Source: Bradyrhizobium sp. CCBAU 51765 | Lineage (GTDB): Bacteria; Pseudomonadota; Alphaproteobacteria; Rhizobiales; Xanthobacteraceae | Assembly: GCF_015291725.1 (NCBI RefSeq) | Contig: NZ_CP030038.1 | Span: 7,243,001 to 7,307,000, forward strand | Direction of reading: 5' to 3' | DNA: 64,000 nt | Notes under the pieces: model-generated | What the model saw: only the letters and a program-made list of their open reading frames with translations | Told to the model about the DNA's origin: nothing | Databases searched by the model: none | Part shown: piece after piece, positions 46,166 through 54,759 of the stretch | Layout of the letters: the number at the start of each line of letters is the position of its first letter | Numbering within the stretch: position 1 is the stretch's first letter | Translations under genes and position numbers: made by a program

Positions 46166-46308
46166 CAACGCCAGCTGCACCGGCCGGCCTTCTGACACAG
46201 GATCGTCGTTCCTCATCCCCCAAACGATCCTGTCAGTCTGGGTCCCGCCATTCTCCAAGCCCAGACGATGCCCTCGGCGAACTTCCAGCCGCCGAGGGCA
46301 TTTCCCCT
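46166..46308 (+). ncRNA. candidate structured small RNA with three stem-loops
   Basis: Three consecutive hairpins: 46192-46236 (13-bp stem CTGACA-AGGATCGT with one bulge), 46236-46266 (7-bp stem GTCTGGG/CCCAGAC) and 46268-46301 (perfect 12-bp stem ATGCCCTCGGCG/CGCCGAGGGCAT followed by TTCCCC). They follow a sigma-54-like promoter. No family recognised. Alternatively a 60-codon frame from 46147 (MAVAAQATTPAAP...) could be a small protein gene through the same bases. Confidence 0.45.
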
Positions 46309-46553
46309 CAAACATATCGACAGCGATAGGAAGCGGGTCCCGCCTGCCGGCCTCAATTTGACGAGCCAGCGCAAGAGCAGCTTGTTGGTGCTGCGGAGGT
46401 CGCGGAGTGCAAGTTCGCAATCCGACGAGGTGGCCGTTTTGTCTCACCCAATCGAAAGCTGTGACTCGCGTCTACCAACGCTCACGAGTACAATGGCCTC
46501 ATTCGAGGGCAAAGCGCCTCAGGCAGCTTGAGCACAACAAAGCGATAGGCCCG

Positions 46554-47027
46554 TTAGGCCGGATGGATCGTAATATCCATGGTCTCGTCGCTGGTTCCGA
46601 AGGGGTCGGCAAACCGATCGTCCTCCAGCAGCTTGACGCCGCACAGGCAGACGTCACCTTCGATCACGGCGAGCGCCACCAGCTCAAGCGATTGTCCGTC
46701 ACAGGGGCCGCCGATGCACATCCCAGTGTCGATCTCGAATCTCGCTCCGTGCCGGCCGCATCTAAGAAAGGAGCGGTCCGCCGAGAAAAACGTACCGGAG
46801 CCGATGTTCAGCCAGACGCTCTCATGCGGACAACGATTCACGTAACCAAAATAGTCATTGCCGGAGGTGCGCACCACAATAATCGGAAACGGCCGGCTCT
46901 CGCCCCTATCGTCAATCCGCGACAGGCTAAAGCTCATGGCCCCACTCCGCTCGATGGCATCGGCCGGACAGACGACAAAAACCTCGATCTGACCGCTCAC
47001 CAGGTTAGCGATTATAGGTTCGCTCAT
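46554..47027 (-). CDS. Rieske-type [2Fe-2S] protein (first)
   Basis: 157-aa ferredoxin-like Rieske domain protein: cluster ligands in RCPHESVWL and LRCGRHGARFEID, spaced as in Rieske ferredoxins. It is the last gene of the long minus-strand nifB operon and overlaps the preceding small gene by four bases. Likely an electron carrier. A second Rieske gene is at 56282. Confidence 0.88.
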   Translation of the reverse strand: MSEPIIANLVSGQIEVFVVCPADAIERSGAMSFSLSRIDDRGESRPFPIIVVRTSGNDYFGYVNRCPHESVWLNIGSGTFFSADRSFLRCGRHGARFEIDTGMCIGGPCDGQSLELVALAVIEGDVCLCGVKLLEDDRFADPFGTSDETMDITIHPA

Positions 47028-47245
47028 CCCGGCCTCGCAGTTTCCTGCTTGAAGGCTTCGATCGCAGTTCGGCTCAGTTGAAAAATCCCACGACCACGAG
47101 CGAGCGCTCGATAGGCGGAGCTGGCACGGGTGTTGAGGACGTCAAACCACTGGTTCGGCGTGAGCTTCGCCGGACGCTCGCTGATTTGGATCACCCTTCC
47201 GTTCGGAGCGAAGCGGACGTGGATGATGACTTGTTGCGAGTTCAT
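47024..47245 (-). CDS. small nif-cluster protein, 73 aa
   Basis: Compact basic protein (MNSQQVIIHVRFAPNGRVIQ ... LTPNQWFDVLNTRASSAYRA). No catalytic motif. The ATG at 47245 is preferred to the open frame up to 47320. It overlaps the Rieske gene start, so it is co-translated with it. Function unknown. Confidence 0.6.
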   Translation of the reverse strand: MNSQQVIIHVRFAPNGRVIQISERPAKLTPNQWFDVLNTRASSAYRALARGRGIFQLSRTAIEAFKQETARPG

Positions 47246-47598
47246 ACCGATCCCCCGTTTTGGTAACTCTAAAGATCCTGAGCGGAGACTCTCGACTTTG
47301 ATGTGCTTGGCTTTGGGCACCTTGACGCGTAGGCTCTCAAGCCGCGCCTTGGACGCGCCGCCTTCTCTGCTATCGAGCAGGTCTTCTTCGCGCTCGCTAG
47401 GAGCATTTCTCTTGCGGTCTTAAGTCGAGTGCATACCTCCAGCGGCATGCGGCACGCTTCCGGCATGTGGGGCACGATGTATCCGACAACGCTGCCACAA
47501 AAACGATCCTCGGTCCGTTGCTCATCTCTTGCGATGAGACCTACCACGCTCATCGCAACTTCAACCCTCGTTCTTCCGTGTCGTGGATGACAATCATC

Positions 47599-48798
47599 TT
47601 AGTAAATCGCGGCACCCGCTCCCACGTTTATCGACGCATCATTCATGGTCTCGACGATAAACTCGATCTGCTTGTTCGTGAGATGGGTGTGAAACGGAAG
47701 CGCAAGAGCGCGATCTGCTATTTTTTCCGCAACCAGGAAATCGCAACGCCGATAGCCAAAGTCAAAGTAGTGGCGTTGCAAGTGCAGCGGTTGGCTATAG
47801 GCGGCGGATTCAATCTGCGCGCCGCGCAGATCTTCGATAATGGCGTCGCGCCCCGATCGCGTGAAGCGCGTCCCCAGATGAACGAGATAAAGCAACCAGT
47901 TCACCTCGGTTACATCAGGGCCAACATAAGGCGGCTTGATGCCCTCAAATGATTGCATATGCGCGTTATAGAGCTGCTCGACGAACCGACGGCGCTCCAG
48001 GATTTCATCGAGACGTTTGAGCTGCGCTAGGCCCAAGGCAGCCGTGAGATCGCTCATGCCAGCCTGATAAGGTGCCGTGCTACCGACGACAACGGAAGAG
48101 CGCTCGTCCACGCGATGGGCGCGATGGCGACGCAAGCCGAGCGCGATGTCGATATCCTCGGTCACCACCATTGCGCCTTCGCCACAGGTCAGGGCCACCG
48201 GCTGAGCAAAGTCGAACACCGCGGTGTCGCCAAAGCGGCCGACGAGCTCACCCTTGTAGCTCGATCCGATCGCCTCGGTGGAATCCTCCAAAAGCAGCAG
48301 CTGATGGCGCTGCGCGACCGCGCGCAGCTCCGACCACGGCGCTGGATGACCGTTGGGATTGCCGGCGACAATCGCCCGCGTGTTGGCCGTGATGCGCTCT
48401 TCGGCCTTCGCTGGGACTAATGCTCCCGACCAATAGTCGATATCTGCAAATACCGCTCGTGCGCCTGCGAGACTGATGGCATGCACGGTCTCACGAAAGG
48501 AGTAGGGAGAGGCGATAACCTCGTGCCCGGGGCCAATGCCGAGCGCCCTCAGCGTAAGGAGGAGCCCTATGGTACCACTCGAGACCGCAACAGCATATTT
48601 GCGACCAAGATAGGCGGCGAAAGCGTGCTCAAACGCCTCAGTAGTCCGCCCGTTGGAGATTTGCGGCGAACACAGCAGCGTTTCAACGGCAGAGAGCTCG
48701 GCGAAGGTGATATCAGGATCGGACAGTGGAATGAATGATGTATTCTCCTCCACAGTGAGCGCGCCATCAAGCCGATACTCTGCTAGTGCAGTGCTCAC
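47599..48798 (-). CDS. DegT/DnrJ/EryC1-family protein lacking the PLP lysine
   Basis: 399-aa PLP-fold protein of the sugar aminotransferase group: SNGRTTEAFEHAFAAYLG, AVAVSSGTIGLLLTLRALGI, VIASPYSFRETVHA, LLLLEDSTEAIGSSYKGE. Where the family has F-x-x-x-K-x-L-x-x-GEGG with the Schiff-base lysine, this protein reads FDFAQPVALTCGEGA, Val in place of Lys. It probably does not form the internal aldimine. It sits between two small nif genes and overlaps the upstream one by four bases. Role unknown; possibly a scaffold or a divergent enzyme. Confidence 0.85.
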   Translation of the reverse strand: MSTALAEYRLDGALTVEENTSFIPLSDPDITFAELSAVETLLCSPQISNGRTTEAFEHAFAAYLGRKYAVAVSSGTIGLLLTLRALGIGPGHEVIASPYSFRETVHAISLAGARAVFADIDYWSGALVPAKAEERITANTRAIVAGNPNGHPAPWSELRAVAQRHQLLLLEDSTEAIGSSYKGELVGRFGDTAVFDFAQPVALTCGEGAMVVTEDIDIALGLRRHRAHRVDERSSVVVGSTAPYQAGMSDLTAALGLAQLKRLDEILERRRFVEQLYNAHMQSFEGIKPPYVGPDVTEVNWLLYLVHLGTRFTRSGRDAIIEDLRGAQIESAAYSQPLHLQRHYFDFGYRRCDFLVAEKIADRALALPFHTHLTNKQIEFIVETMNDASINVGAGAAIY

Positions 48799-49064
48799 CG
48801 CTCAACATTCCTTTTGGCCAATACGATGCCGGTGGCCCGCGTCGGATCGGCCGTAATCTGCACGCAGTGGTCCGATCCATCGATCAGATGAAGGTCGAAA
48901 CGCGGAAACTGCCGAAACGGCTGATCCGCCACATCCGACGCATCACAGCGCACCCAAGCAAGTTGCGGAAAGCGGCGGCGCAGCTCGACAAACGGACCCA
49001 TCTCGGCGCCCTCGGCTGCAAGCAGCCGCTCAATTTCGATCACTTCCTCCGCGGTGAGCGCCAT
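48795..49064 (-). CDS. small nif-cluster protein, 89 aa
   Basis: Acidic N-terminal helix (LTAEEVIEIERLLAAEGAEM) followed by a beta-rich part (LAWVRCDASDVADQPFRQF, RFDLHLIDGSDHCVQI). Uncharacterised nif-cluster small protein (possibly the DUF6129 group; I am not certain). Overlaps the DegT-like gene by four bases. Confidence 0.65.
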   Translation of the reverse strand: MALTAEEVIEIERLLAAEGAEMGPFVELRRRFPQLAWVRCDASDVADQPFRQFPRFDLHLIDGSDHCVQITADPTRATGIVLAKRNVER

Positions 49065-49098
49065 CGTGGCTCCTCTTTGACTCCTAAAAGGCGGGTCT

Positions 49099-49458
49099 TC
49101 ATTGCCAAAACAGACGCTCCGGATCCGCGTTCAATTCGTCGATTGCAGAAGTCAACCGATGGCAAAGGCTGTAAAATTCCCAGATTCCTCGCGCGTGGTT
49201 CTTGCGAAACAGCTTCCAGACCCCGCACACGGTATCATAAAGAATCAGCGCGACATCGATGAGAGCGCCATCCTTGTTGACGTTGCGCGAGCAACATGGG
49301 CTCTCGACGAGGTAGCCGCCCCTCACCGGCGTCACGTTCGGCGAGACGTAGAGATAGCGCCTGCGTGAGCTCAAGCCGCGCTCGATCCGTTTTCGATCGA
49401 GCTCGTTGGGGTGGGGCACCAGCCCGGCTTTTATCTTTCTCATCAGCGCAGCATTCAT
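49099..49458 (-). CDS. nif-cluster protein of unknown function, 119 aa
   Basis: Starts MNAALMRKIKAGLVPHPNEL with ribosome site ggagg 7 bases before. The body has YVSPNVTPVRGGYLVESPCC (paired Cys) and FRKNHARGIWEFYSLCHRL. No domain recognised. The start overlaps the upstream stop by four bases, so it belongs to the nifB-nifZ operon. Confidence 0.65.
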   Translation of the reverse strand: MNAALMRKIKAGLVPHPNELDRKRIERGLSSRRRYLYVSPNVTPVRGGYLVESPCCSRNVNKDGALIDVALILYDTVCGVWKLFRKNHARGIWEFYSLCHRLTSAIDELNADPERLFWQ

Positions 49459-49712
49459 GGCGAACGCCTCCATTCAAAGCACTGTGATTTCTTCCTTAGA
49501 CAGCCGATGAGCAGCTGCTTACCAAACTCGACAGCGTAGATCGGCACGTTCGCTTCGGTATTGATCGCGACGTTGATGATCTCTCCGCTCGCTCCGGCGG
49601 CGAGCAAGACTCCCTCGGGCTCTGTATCGGGAAATGAGTGGTCGTTAACGAGGTCGACTGCGGTCTTGGCCCGCTCGCCACGCCAATATTTTGGAAAGCC
49701 GCGCTGCGTCAT
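49455..49712 (-). CDS. second NifZ-like domain protein, 85 aa
   Basis: SH3-like small protein: GVLLAAGASGEIINVA and VPIYAVEFGKQLLIGC fit the C-terminal beta-barrel part of NifZ. It overlaps the nifZ stop by four bases, and may act with NifZ in P-cluster maturation. The split into two short chains contrasts with the longer NifZ of Azotobacter. Confidence 0.7.
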   Translation of the reverse strand: MTQRGFPKYWRGERAKTAVDLVNDHSFPDTEPEGVLLAAGASGEIINVAINTEANVPIYAVEFGKQLLIGCLRKKSQCFEWRRSP

Positions 49713-50023
49713 GACTCCTCCGGCAACGGCAGATCATCGACCTCCGCGCAGGTGTCCACCGGCTCCAGTTCCCTGCGCTTCATGCCAACCCGGTAGCCGC
49801 CTTCCAGATATTCGACGCCGTAGATGTAGAATTGCTGCAGAAACGTGCCGATCGATACGACGTAACCCACCTCTCCCTTCTTGACGAGAACGTCGCCAAT
49901 CTCCTTGCCGCGATAGGTGCCATCATTGCGGATGGTGCGATTGGCTCGCACCTTTTCGCCAAAGCTGAAGGCAGGCGGCTCGGTGAGCTCGACGACGTCG
50001 CTGTCCCGAACGATGCTGTTCAT
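49709..50023 (-). CDS. nifZ: NifZ
   Basis: 104-aa NifZ domain protein: VRANRTIRNDGTYRGKEIGD, KGEVGYVVSIGTFLQQFYIY are diagnostic. NifZ assists MoFe protein P-cluster formation. Start at 50023 with aggagcg 6 bases before; the frame is open to 50086. Confidence 0.95.
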   Translation of the reverse strand: MNSIVRDSDVVELTEPPAFSFGEKVRANRTIRNDGTYRGKEIGDVLVKKGEVGYVVSIGTFLQQFYIYGVEYLEGGYRVGMKRRELEPVDTCAEVDDLPLPEES

Positions 50024-50100
50024 GTATCGCTCCTCATGCTTCGCTCCTTTGGAGATGCGGGGAGCCGCCGCGCCTACCGCAGGCAAGATCCTGCATCATT

Positions 50101-50367
50101 TCATGATCGCGCGGCATCGCTAGTTACATCGACGATGGCAGCCCTGGCGAGAACGCCGCTCTCGGCAGCGCGAACCGCCTTTGCACCACCGCGCGGAATG
50201 AAATGCCCGCCAAGGCCGTGCTGCCGACCAGCTACAGCACGAACGCACGGCAATCCAGCGCAGTCCTCGTCCGTGATGGAGGACCGAACGTCGGCGCCTG
50301 CGCCGCCGCCAACGCGCAGCACGTAGCTAATGACGCTTTCTGAACCAGCTATTGGCATGCCACTCAT
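50101..50367 (-). CDS. hypothetical protein between frxA and nifZ
   Basis: 88 aa (MSGMPIAGSESVISYVLRVG...). Gly/Ala-rich; contains AGLPCVRAVAGRQHGLGGHF. No domain recognised. Ribosome site gtgagg precedes ATG 50367, 12 bases after the frxA stop. The tight fit in the operon is the main argument that it is real. Confidence 0.5.
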   Translation of the reverse strand: MSGMPIAGSESVISYVLRVGGGAGADVRSSITDEDCAGLPCVRAVAGRQHGLGGHFIPRGGAKAVRAAESGVLARAAIVDVTSDAARS

Positions 50368-50379
50368 GGGCCTCACGCT

Positions 50380-50604
50380 TTAAGCTGGCGCCTGGTAGCG
50401 AGGCAAGGATGTGTCAACCACGCAGGTGTTGTCGACCGGACAGGCGGCGACACATTGCGGCTCGTCGAAATGGCCAACACATTCAGTGCATTTCGCTGCT
50501 TCAATGACGAAGCTCCCCCCCTTCTCCGAGATGGCATCGTTCGGGCATAAGGGTTCACAGGCTGAGCAGCTCGTACACTGCGAGGCGACAATCTTGAACG
50601 GCAC
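50380..50604 (-). CDS. frxA: 2[4Fe-4S] ferredoxin FrxA/FdxN
   Basis: 74-aa bacterial-type ferredoxin with two cluster motifs: CTSCSACEPLCPNDA and CTECVGHFDEPQCVAACPV (the second has the longer spacing typical of FdxN). Located 11 bases after nifB, as frxA in Bradyrhizobium. Likely supplies electrons for NifB or nitrogenase. Confidence 0.95.
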   Translation of the reverse strand: MPFKIVASQCTSCSACEPLCPNDAISEKGGSFVIEAAKCTECVGHFDEPQCVAACPVDNTCVVDTSLPRYQAPA

Positions 50605-50615
50605 ATATTCCCCCT

Positions 50616-52178
50616 TTACGCTGCAAAGATCCCAGATCCTTGCCGGATCGCGGCGCCGCCGCGCTGCACGTGCTGGATCTCCCCGCGTTTCACCTTGTCC
50701 AGATAGGATTTGAACCAGGCGATCGCCGACTTCTCAATGAACTCATGGGCGTATTGATCGACGGGCTCGATCCCCGCCTCGATCAGTTTGCTTTTCGGGC
50801 AGCCGCCGATCTTGGACACGAAGACCGCATGGCAGTCATGGATGCCCCCCATGATGGCGGAAAGCCTGTTCTCCTCGCCATAACCACCCTGGCAGTAAAC
50901 GTCCACGCGGCGGTAGCCGACGAATTTGGCGCCGGATGTAGAAAGTTCGTAAACCTGGAATTCCTTTGCATGCCCAAAGTGCTCGTTGATCAACCCCGAG
51001 CCCTTGGTTGCGACGGCCACTAGAAGAGTGATCGCGCTCCTCTCTCCGGCACATTCGGCAAGCTCCTTTTGGCCGGCCGCGACTTTGGCGGCACGCTCAC
51101 GGTCTACCCTGCTCTGATATTCCTTGCGCATGTCTAAGTCATATTGGACGTCCATTTTCATGACCTGATCGGTGGTGAACTCTGCGCTGCGATCCTCCCC
51201 GAGTAGACCGACCGCATCGGCGCGGCACTGGCGGCAATGCCGCATCATTTTTATCTCCCCTTCACAAGCATCTTGCAGCGCCTTCAATTCCCACGCAGTC
51301 GGTCCGCGCTGACCGTTGAGGCCAAATACGGTGCCGTGCTCGGGCGCGGAGATCAGTGGCATGATATTGTGAAGGAAGGCACCGCGCGACTTCACCGCCT
51401 TGTTGACCTCGACCAAGTGGCGGTCGTTGATGTTCGGGATCATCACCGAGTTGACCTTGCACAGGATACCTCGTTCGCTAAGCATCTCGAGGCCTTGCAG
51501 CTGGCGATCGGTAAGTATTCTTGCCGCGTCGATGCCGGTGTAGCGCTTGTGGTTGAAGAAGATCCACGGATAGATCTTGGCGCCGATTTCGGGATCGATC
51601 GTGTTGATAGTGATGGTGACGTGGTCAACTTTGGACCTAGCGATGGTATCAATATGGTCCGGCAGAGCCAGTCCGTTGGTTGACAAACAAAGCTTGATGT
51701 CTGGAGCCGCCTTGGCGACCAGCTCGAAGGTCTTGAACGTCTTTGCCGGATTGGCCAGGGGGTCGCCGGGACCAGCGATGCCAAGGACCGTCATCTGCGG
51801 AATGGCGGTCGCGACCGCGAGCACTTTTCTTACCGCCTGCTCGGGCGTGAGCTTCTCGCTTACCACACCTGGACGCGATTCATTGGTGCAGTCGTATTTT
51901 CGATTGCAGTAATTGCACTGGATGTTGCAGGCAGGCGCGACCGCGACATGCATGCGAGCGTAATGATGATGCGCTTCTTCGCTGTAGCAGGGATGGTTCT
52001 TGACCTTTTCCCAGATTTCGATCGGCAGATCGCCTTGCCCTGCCTGCGAGCCGCAGCTCGCCTGCCCGGTGTTGGCGGAAGCGCGGCAGCCCTTATGCTC
52101 GGCGGCGGACTTCATCTTGCCGCCATCCACTGCAGCTTTGACATATTTTCCGCGTCCCACGACCGCGTTCATTTTCAT
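50616..52178 (-). CDS. nifB: FeMo-cofactor radical SAM enzyme NifB
   Basis: 520-aa enzyme that makes NifB-co, the carbide-centred 8Fe core of FeMo-co. The radical SAM motif is CNIQCNYC (about residue 84). The C-terminal ~110 residues form a NifX-like cofactor-binding domain (KGSGLINEHFGHAKEFQVYE). Normal length. Own sigma-54 promoter at 52242 with a NifA site. Confidence 0.98.
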   Translation of the reverse strand: MKMNAVVGRGKYVKAAVDGGKMKSAAEHKGCRASANTGQASCGSQAGQGDLPIEIWEKVKNHPCYSEEAHHHYARMHVAVAPACNIQCNYCNRKYDCTNESRPGVVSEKLTPEQAVRKVLAVATAIPQMTVLGIAGPGDPLANPAKTFKTFELVAKAAPDIKLCLSTNGLALPDHIDTIARSKVDHVTITINTIDPEIGAKIYPWIFFNHKRYTGIDAARILTDRQLQGLEMLSERGILCKVNSVMIPNINDRHLVEVNKAVKSRGAFLHNIMPLISAPEHGTVFGLNGQRGPTAWELKALQDACEGEIKMMRHCRQCRADAVGLLGEDRSAEFTTDQVMKMDVQYDLDMRKEYQSRVDRERAAKVAAGQKELAECAGERSAITLLVAVATKGSGLINEHFGHAKEFQVYELSTSGAKFVGYRRVDVYCQGGYGEENRLSAIMGGIHDCHAVFVSKIGGCPKSKLIEAGIEPVDQYAHEFIEKSAIAWFKSYLDKVKRGEIQHVQRGGAAIRQGSGIFAA

Positions 52179-52241
52179 TTTTCCCTTCAGGCACTATCGG
52201 CCCCCAAGACCATCCGTGAGCCAGCCTCAAGAAGCTGGGTA

Positions 52242-52256
52242 GCAACTTGCATGCCA
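52242..52256 (-). promoter_or_regulatory. sigma-54 -24/-12 promoter of nifB
   Basis: Minus strand TGGCAT-GCAAG-TTGC; predicted leader about 50 bases. Confidence 0.85.
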
Positions 52257-52345
52257 TGGCGGAGACGATGAAATTGCAGCCATACGCCCACGAATTGGCG
52301 GAAACGATGGGCGCTGACTCATGTAAGAACATGCAATGATGCGCT

Positions 52346-52361
52346 TGTTGTCAGTGCGACA
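52346..52361. promoter_or_regulatory. NifA upstream activator site of nifB
   Basis: TGT-TGTCAGTGCG-ACA, about 90 bases upstream of the nifB promoter. Confidence 0.8.
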
Positions 52362-52516
52362 GATACGTCGTCATTCTCACGCAGCGCTTCCTGGTTTGCG
52401 CATTCATTCTCGCGCTGAGCTCACCGGAACCCAGCTCCATCTGAACGGATCTTCTCGCGTTGCGGCTCTCGCAAATAACTCGACACGAGCTGGGGGATTC
52501 GGGCTTCACAAGGACG

Positions 52517-53364
52517 CTAATGCGTGATCAGTATCTCAACCGCGCAAGGGAGCCCGGTCGCAAGCGGTGTAAGGCCTTGCTCGAGAAGCTCGTTGCGAGA
52601 GAGCGCGTCCGGGATCCACGATCGCATAGTGGGTGTCGGCCGAGCGCTTGATGATCTGCCGGGCATACCTACGCAAGGGCTGATCGTTGAAGCGACAGCC
52701 GATGAAGAAAAAGGTCTGTCCGGTGTGCGCCTTTCCTTGATGATGTCCGGAATTGGTGTCTGAATGTCGATTTCGGTCAACGCCTCGACATGTGTGCGTC
52801 GGAAATAAGGAAGTTGTTGGCCGGCTGCACGCTGCCATGCGGCTTGTACAACACCGTCGCCGAGCTGCCGGCCACAGCACTGACGACCTCTTGGCCAAAT
52901 GAATCGTAAAAGCGATACCAGCAATTCTCGTCAATGGCGATGCGGGTGATACCCTGCACTTCGCCCTATCCATCGCACTCACCCAGCACGTCCGCATAGC
53001 GGCATCATACCACGGGTCGACTACGACGGGCAGGGACAGGGACGCAAGATGATGGTGCAAACGCGTCGGCTCGACTGGCCGAGCGAAGGCCTGCGTCATC
53101 AATGCCGTCATGGCGGACGGTGTTTGCTGATCTCGAGATGCTGCGCCCACGCATTGTCGCTAGCCCGCCGCGGCGGCGTAACCTCGCTCGCGAAGAAGCT
53201 GGCCAACGCCTCTGGCGTGGTCGGCATATCGGATCTGCACGATTCGGCGAGGCCAGGACCGAGATAGGGAATGGCGCGCGCGGCCCTCAACCCGGCAGCG
53301 ATGTCCACGAGCTCGCCTTTGCATCGGCACCATCGACAAAGTCGATCAGTGGGGGCGCCTTCAC
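52517..53364 (-). pseudogene. SIR2-like gene broken by frameshifts
   Basis: A GTG at 53364 overlaps the fixU stop and opens MKAPPLIDFVDGADAKASS. The gene then continues only in other frames: ELVDIAAGLRAARAIPYLGP, RLHHHLASLSLPVVVDPWYD, GSVQPANNFLISDAH, VEALTEIDIQTPIPDIIKE, TFFFIGCRFNDQPLRRYARQ, ending LEQGLTPLATGLPCAVEILI. Together they trace a SIR2-family NAD-dependent domain (YLGPG, ...FIGCRFND). At least four frame changes are needed, so it is inactive. Confidence 0.8.
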
Positions 53365-53585
53365 GGATCGTCCCCCTTCCCGCCCCGTTTTTTAGCGTTA
53401 ATTGTGATCGGTAACGGTGTGCCGCTCGGCATCTCAGGCAGATCAAGCACCCAGCCATTAGCTACTTTGATCCAGCCGCCCCATAGCGTCTCGTACTCCG
53501 ATTCAACGATTGGCTCTTCGAGATCCTTTTTTGGCACGTAGATCGACAGGCCCGCGTCCGGAGACCGGCGGATCATGATTTTCAC
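53361..53585 (-). CDS. fixU: NifT/FixU
   Basis: 74-aa beta-rich protein of the NifT/FixU family (KIMIRRSPDAGLSIYVPKKD, ETLWGGWIKVANGWVLDLPE). Function unclear. GTG start at 53585, 5 bases after the nifS stop. The frame is open 23 codons upstream, but the extension lies inside nifS. Confidence 0.92.
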   Translation of the reverse strand: MKIMIRRSPDAGLSIYVPKKDLEEPIVESEYETLWGGWIKVANGWVLDLPEMPSGTPLPITINAKKRGGKGDDP

Positions 53586-53590
53586 GAGGT

Positions 53591-54748
53591 CTACTCCCTG
53601 ACTGCGACGGGGGAGGTGGCGCGCAGGCGAGCCACGATGTCGGACACTGCGCACACGACCTCATCGACCTCCGCGACAGAGGTTTCACGCGACAGGGAAA
53701 AGCGCACGACGCCGTGCATCCGCCAGTGCGGCACCTGCATGGCACGCAGAACATGCGATGGCTGAATGGAGCCGGAGTTGCAGGCGGATCCGAGCGACAC
53801 AGCGATGCCTGCCCGATCGAGATGGTGGGCGATGGCTTCGCCTTCGAGATTGTCGAAGGCAATATTGGTCGTGTTCGCTAACCGATTGCCGGTGTCGCCG
53901 AGCACAACGCACTCGCCACTCTTCAAGATTCCCTGTTCAAGACGGTCGCGCAAAGCGCCAATGCGAACGCGTTCGGGTTCAAGCCGCTCCGCCGCAAGCT
54001 CGGCGGCTTTTCCCAGGCCGACAATGCCGGGAATATTCTCAGTCCCGCCTCGGCGCCCTCGTTCCTGTGATCCGCCGCAGATCAGCGGCCGGAATTTTGT
54101 TCCTCTGCGCAGATATAGCGCGCCGGTCCCCTTGGGGCCGTGCAGTTTGTGCCCGGATAGCGACAGCATGTCGATCGCACTGTCCCTCAGGTTCACGCAC
54201 ACCTTACCGATGGCCTGGACCGCATCAGTGTGAAACAGCGCGCCGGCCTCCCGGGCCAACCCGGCCAGAAACTCCACGGGAAACATCGTTCCGGTCTCGT
54301 TGTTGGCCCACATAACGGAGGCAATCGCTGTGCGTGGCCCGAGTGCGCCGCGAAACGCCTCGATGTCGAGCCGGCCGCGGGAATCTACGGGCACGATGTG
54401 CGTCTTGACTCCTCTTGTCTCCAATTGCTCGGTTAGCGCAAGAATGGCGGAGTGCTCTACTGCCGTGGTGACAATCTCGTCGCGGTCTTCGTGTGTCGCA
54501 AGCGCAGAGAGGATCGCGGCATTATTAGCCTCGGTCCCTCCCGAGGTAAAAACGATCTCATGATCGCATGCGTTCCCTAGCATGATACGCAAGCTACGCC
54601 GGGCCTGCCTCACAGCAACTGCGACCTCGCTGCCAAACGCATGCGTGGACGATGCATTTCCGAACTTCTCGGTGAAAAACGGCAACATGGCTTGCACGAC
54701 GGATGGATCGGTCCGAGTCGTTGCATTGTTATCGAGGTAAATCAGCAT
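53591..54748 (-). CDS. nifS: cysteine desulfurase NifS
   Basis: 385-aa PLP enzyme giving sulfur for nitrogenase clusters. YLDNNATTRTDP at the start, the PLP lysine in SLSGHKLHGPKG, and active Cys in SLGSACNSGS. Class I (NifS/IscS) by these motifs. The ATG at 54748 is used; a TTG at 54763 overlapping the nifU-like stop is an alternative. Confidence 0.96.
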   Translation of the reverse strand: MLIYLDNNATTRTDPSVVQAMLPFFTEKFGNASSTHAFGSEVAVAVRQARRSLRIMLGNACDHEIVFTSGGTEANNAAILSALATHEDRDEIVTTAVEHSAILALTEQLETRGVKTHIVPVDSRGRLDIEAFRGALGPRTAIASVMWANNETGTMFPVEFLAGLAREAGALFHTDAVQAIGKVCVNLRDSAIDMLSLSGHKLHGPKGTGALYLRRGTKFRPLICGGSQERGRRGGTENIPGIVGLGKAAELAAERLEPERVRIGALRDRLEQGILKSGECVVLGDTGNRLANTTNIAFDNLEGEAIAHHLDRAGIAVSLGSACNSGSIQPSHVLRAMQVPHWRMHGVVRFSLSRETSVAEVDEVVCAVSDIVARLRATSPVAVRE

Positions 54749-54759
54749 TGGATTTTCGC

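Noticed and set aside
45627..46223. 198-aa minus-strand ORF between ferredoxin and Rieske genes
   Set aside because: Unusual His/Arg/Ser-rich composition, no ribosome site, overlaps the candidate RNA and promoter elements; no domain.
46445..46465. tts-like sequence ATCGAAAGCTGTG
   Set aside because: Left half site missing; lies downstream of a convergent nif operon.
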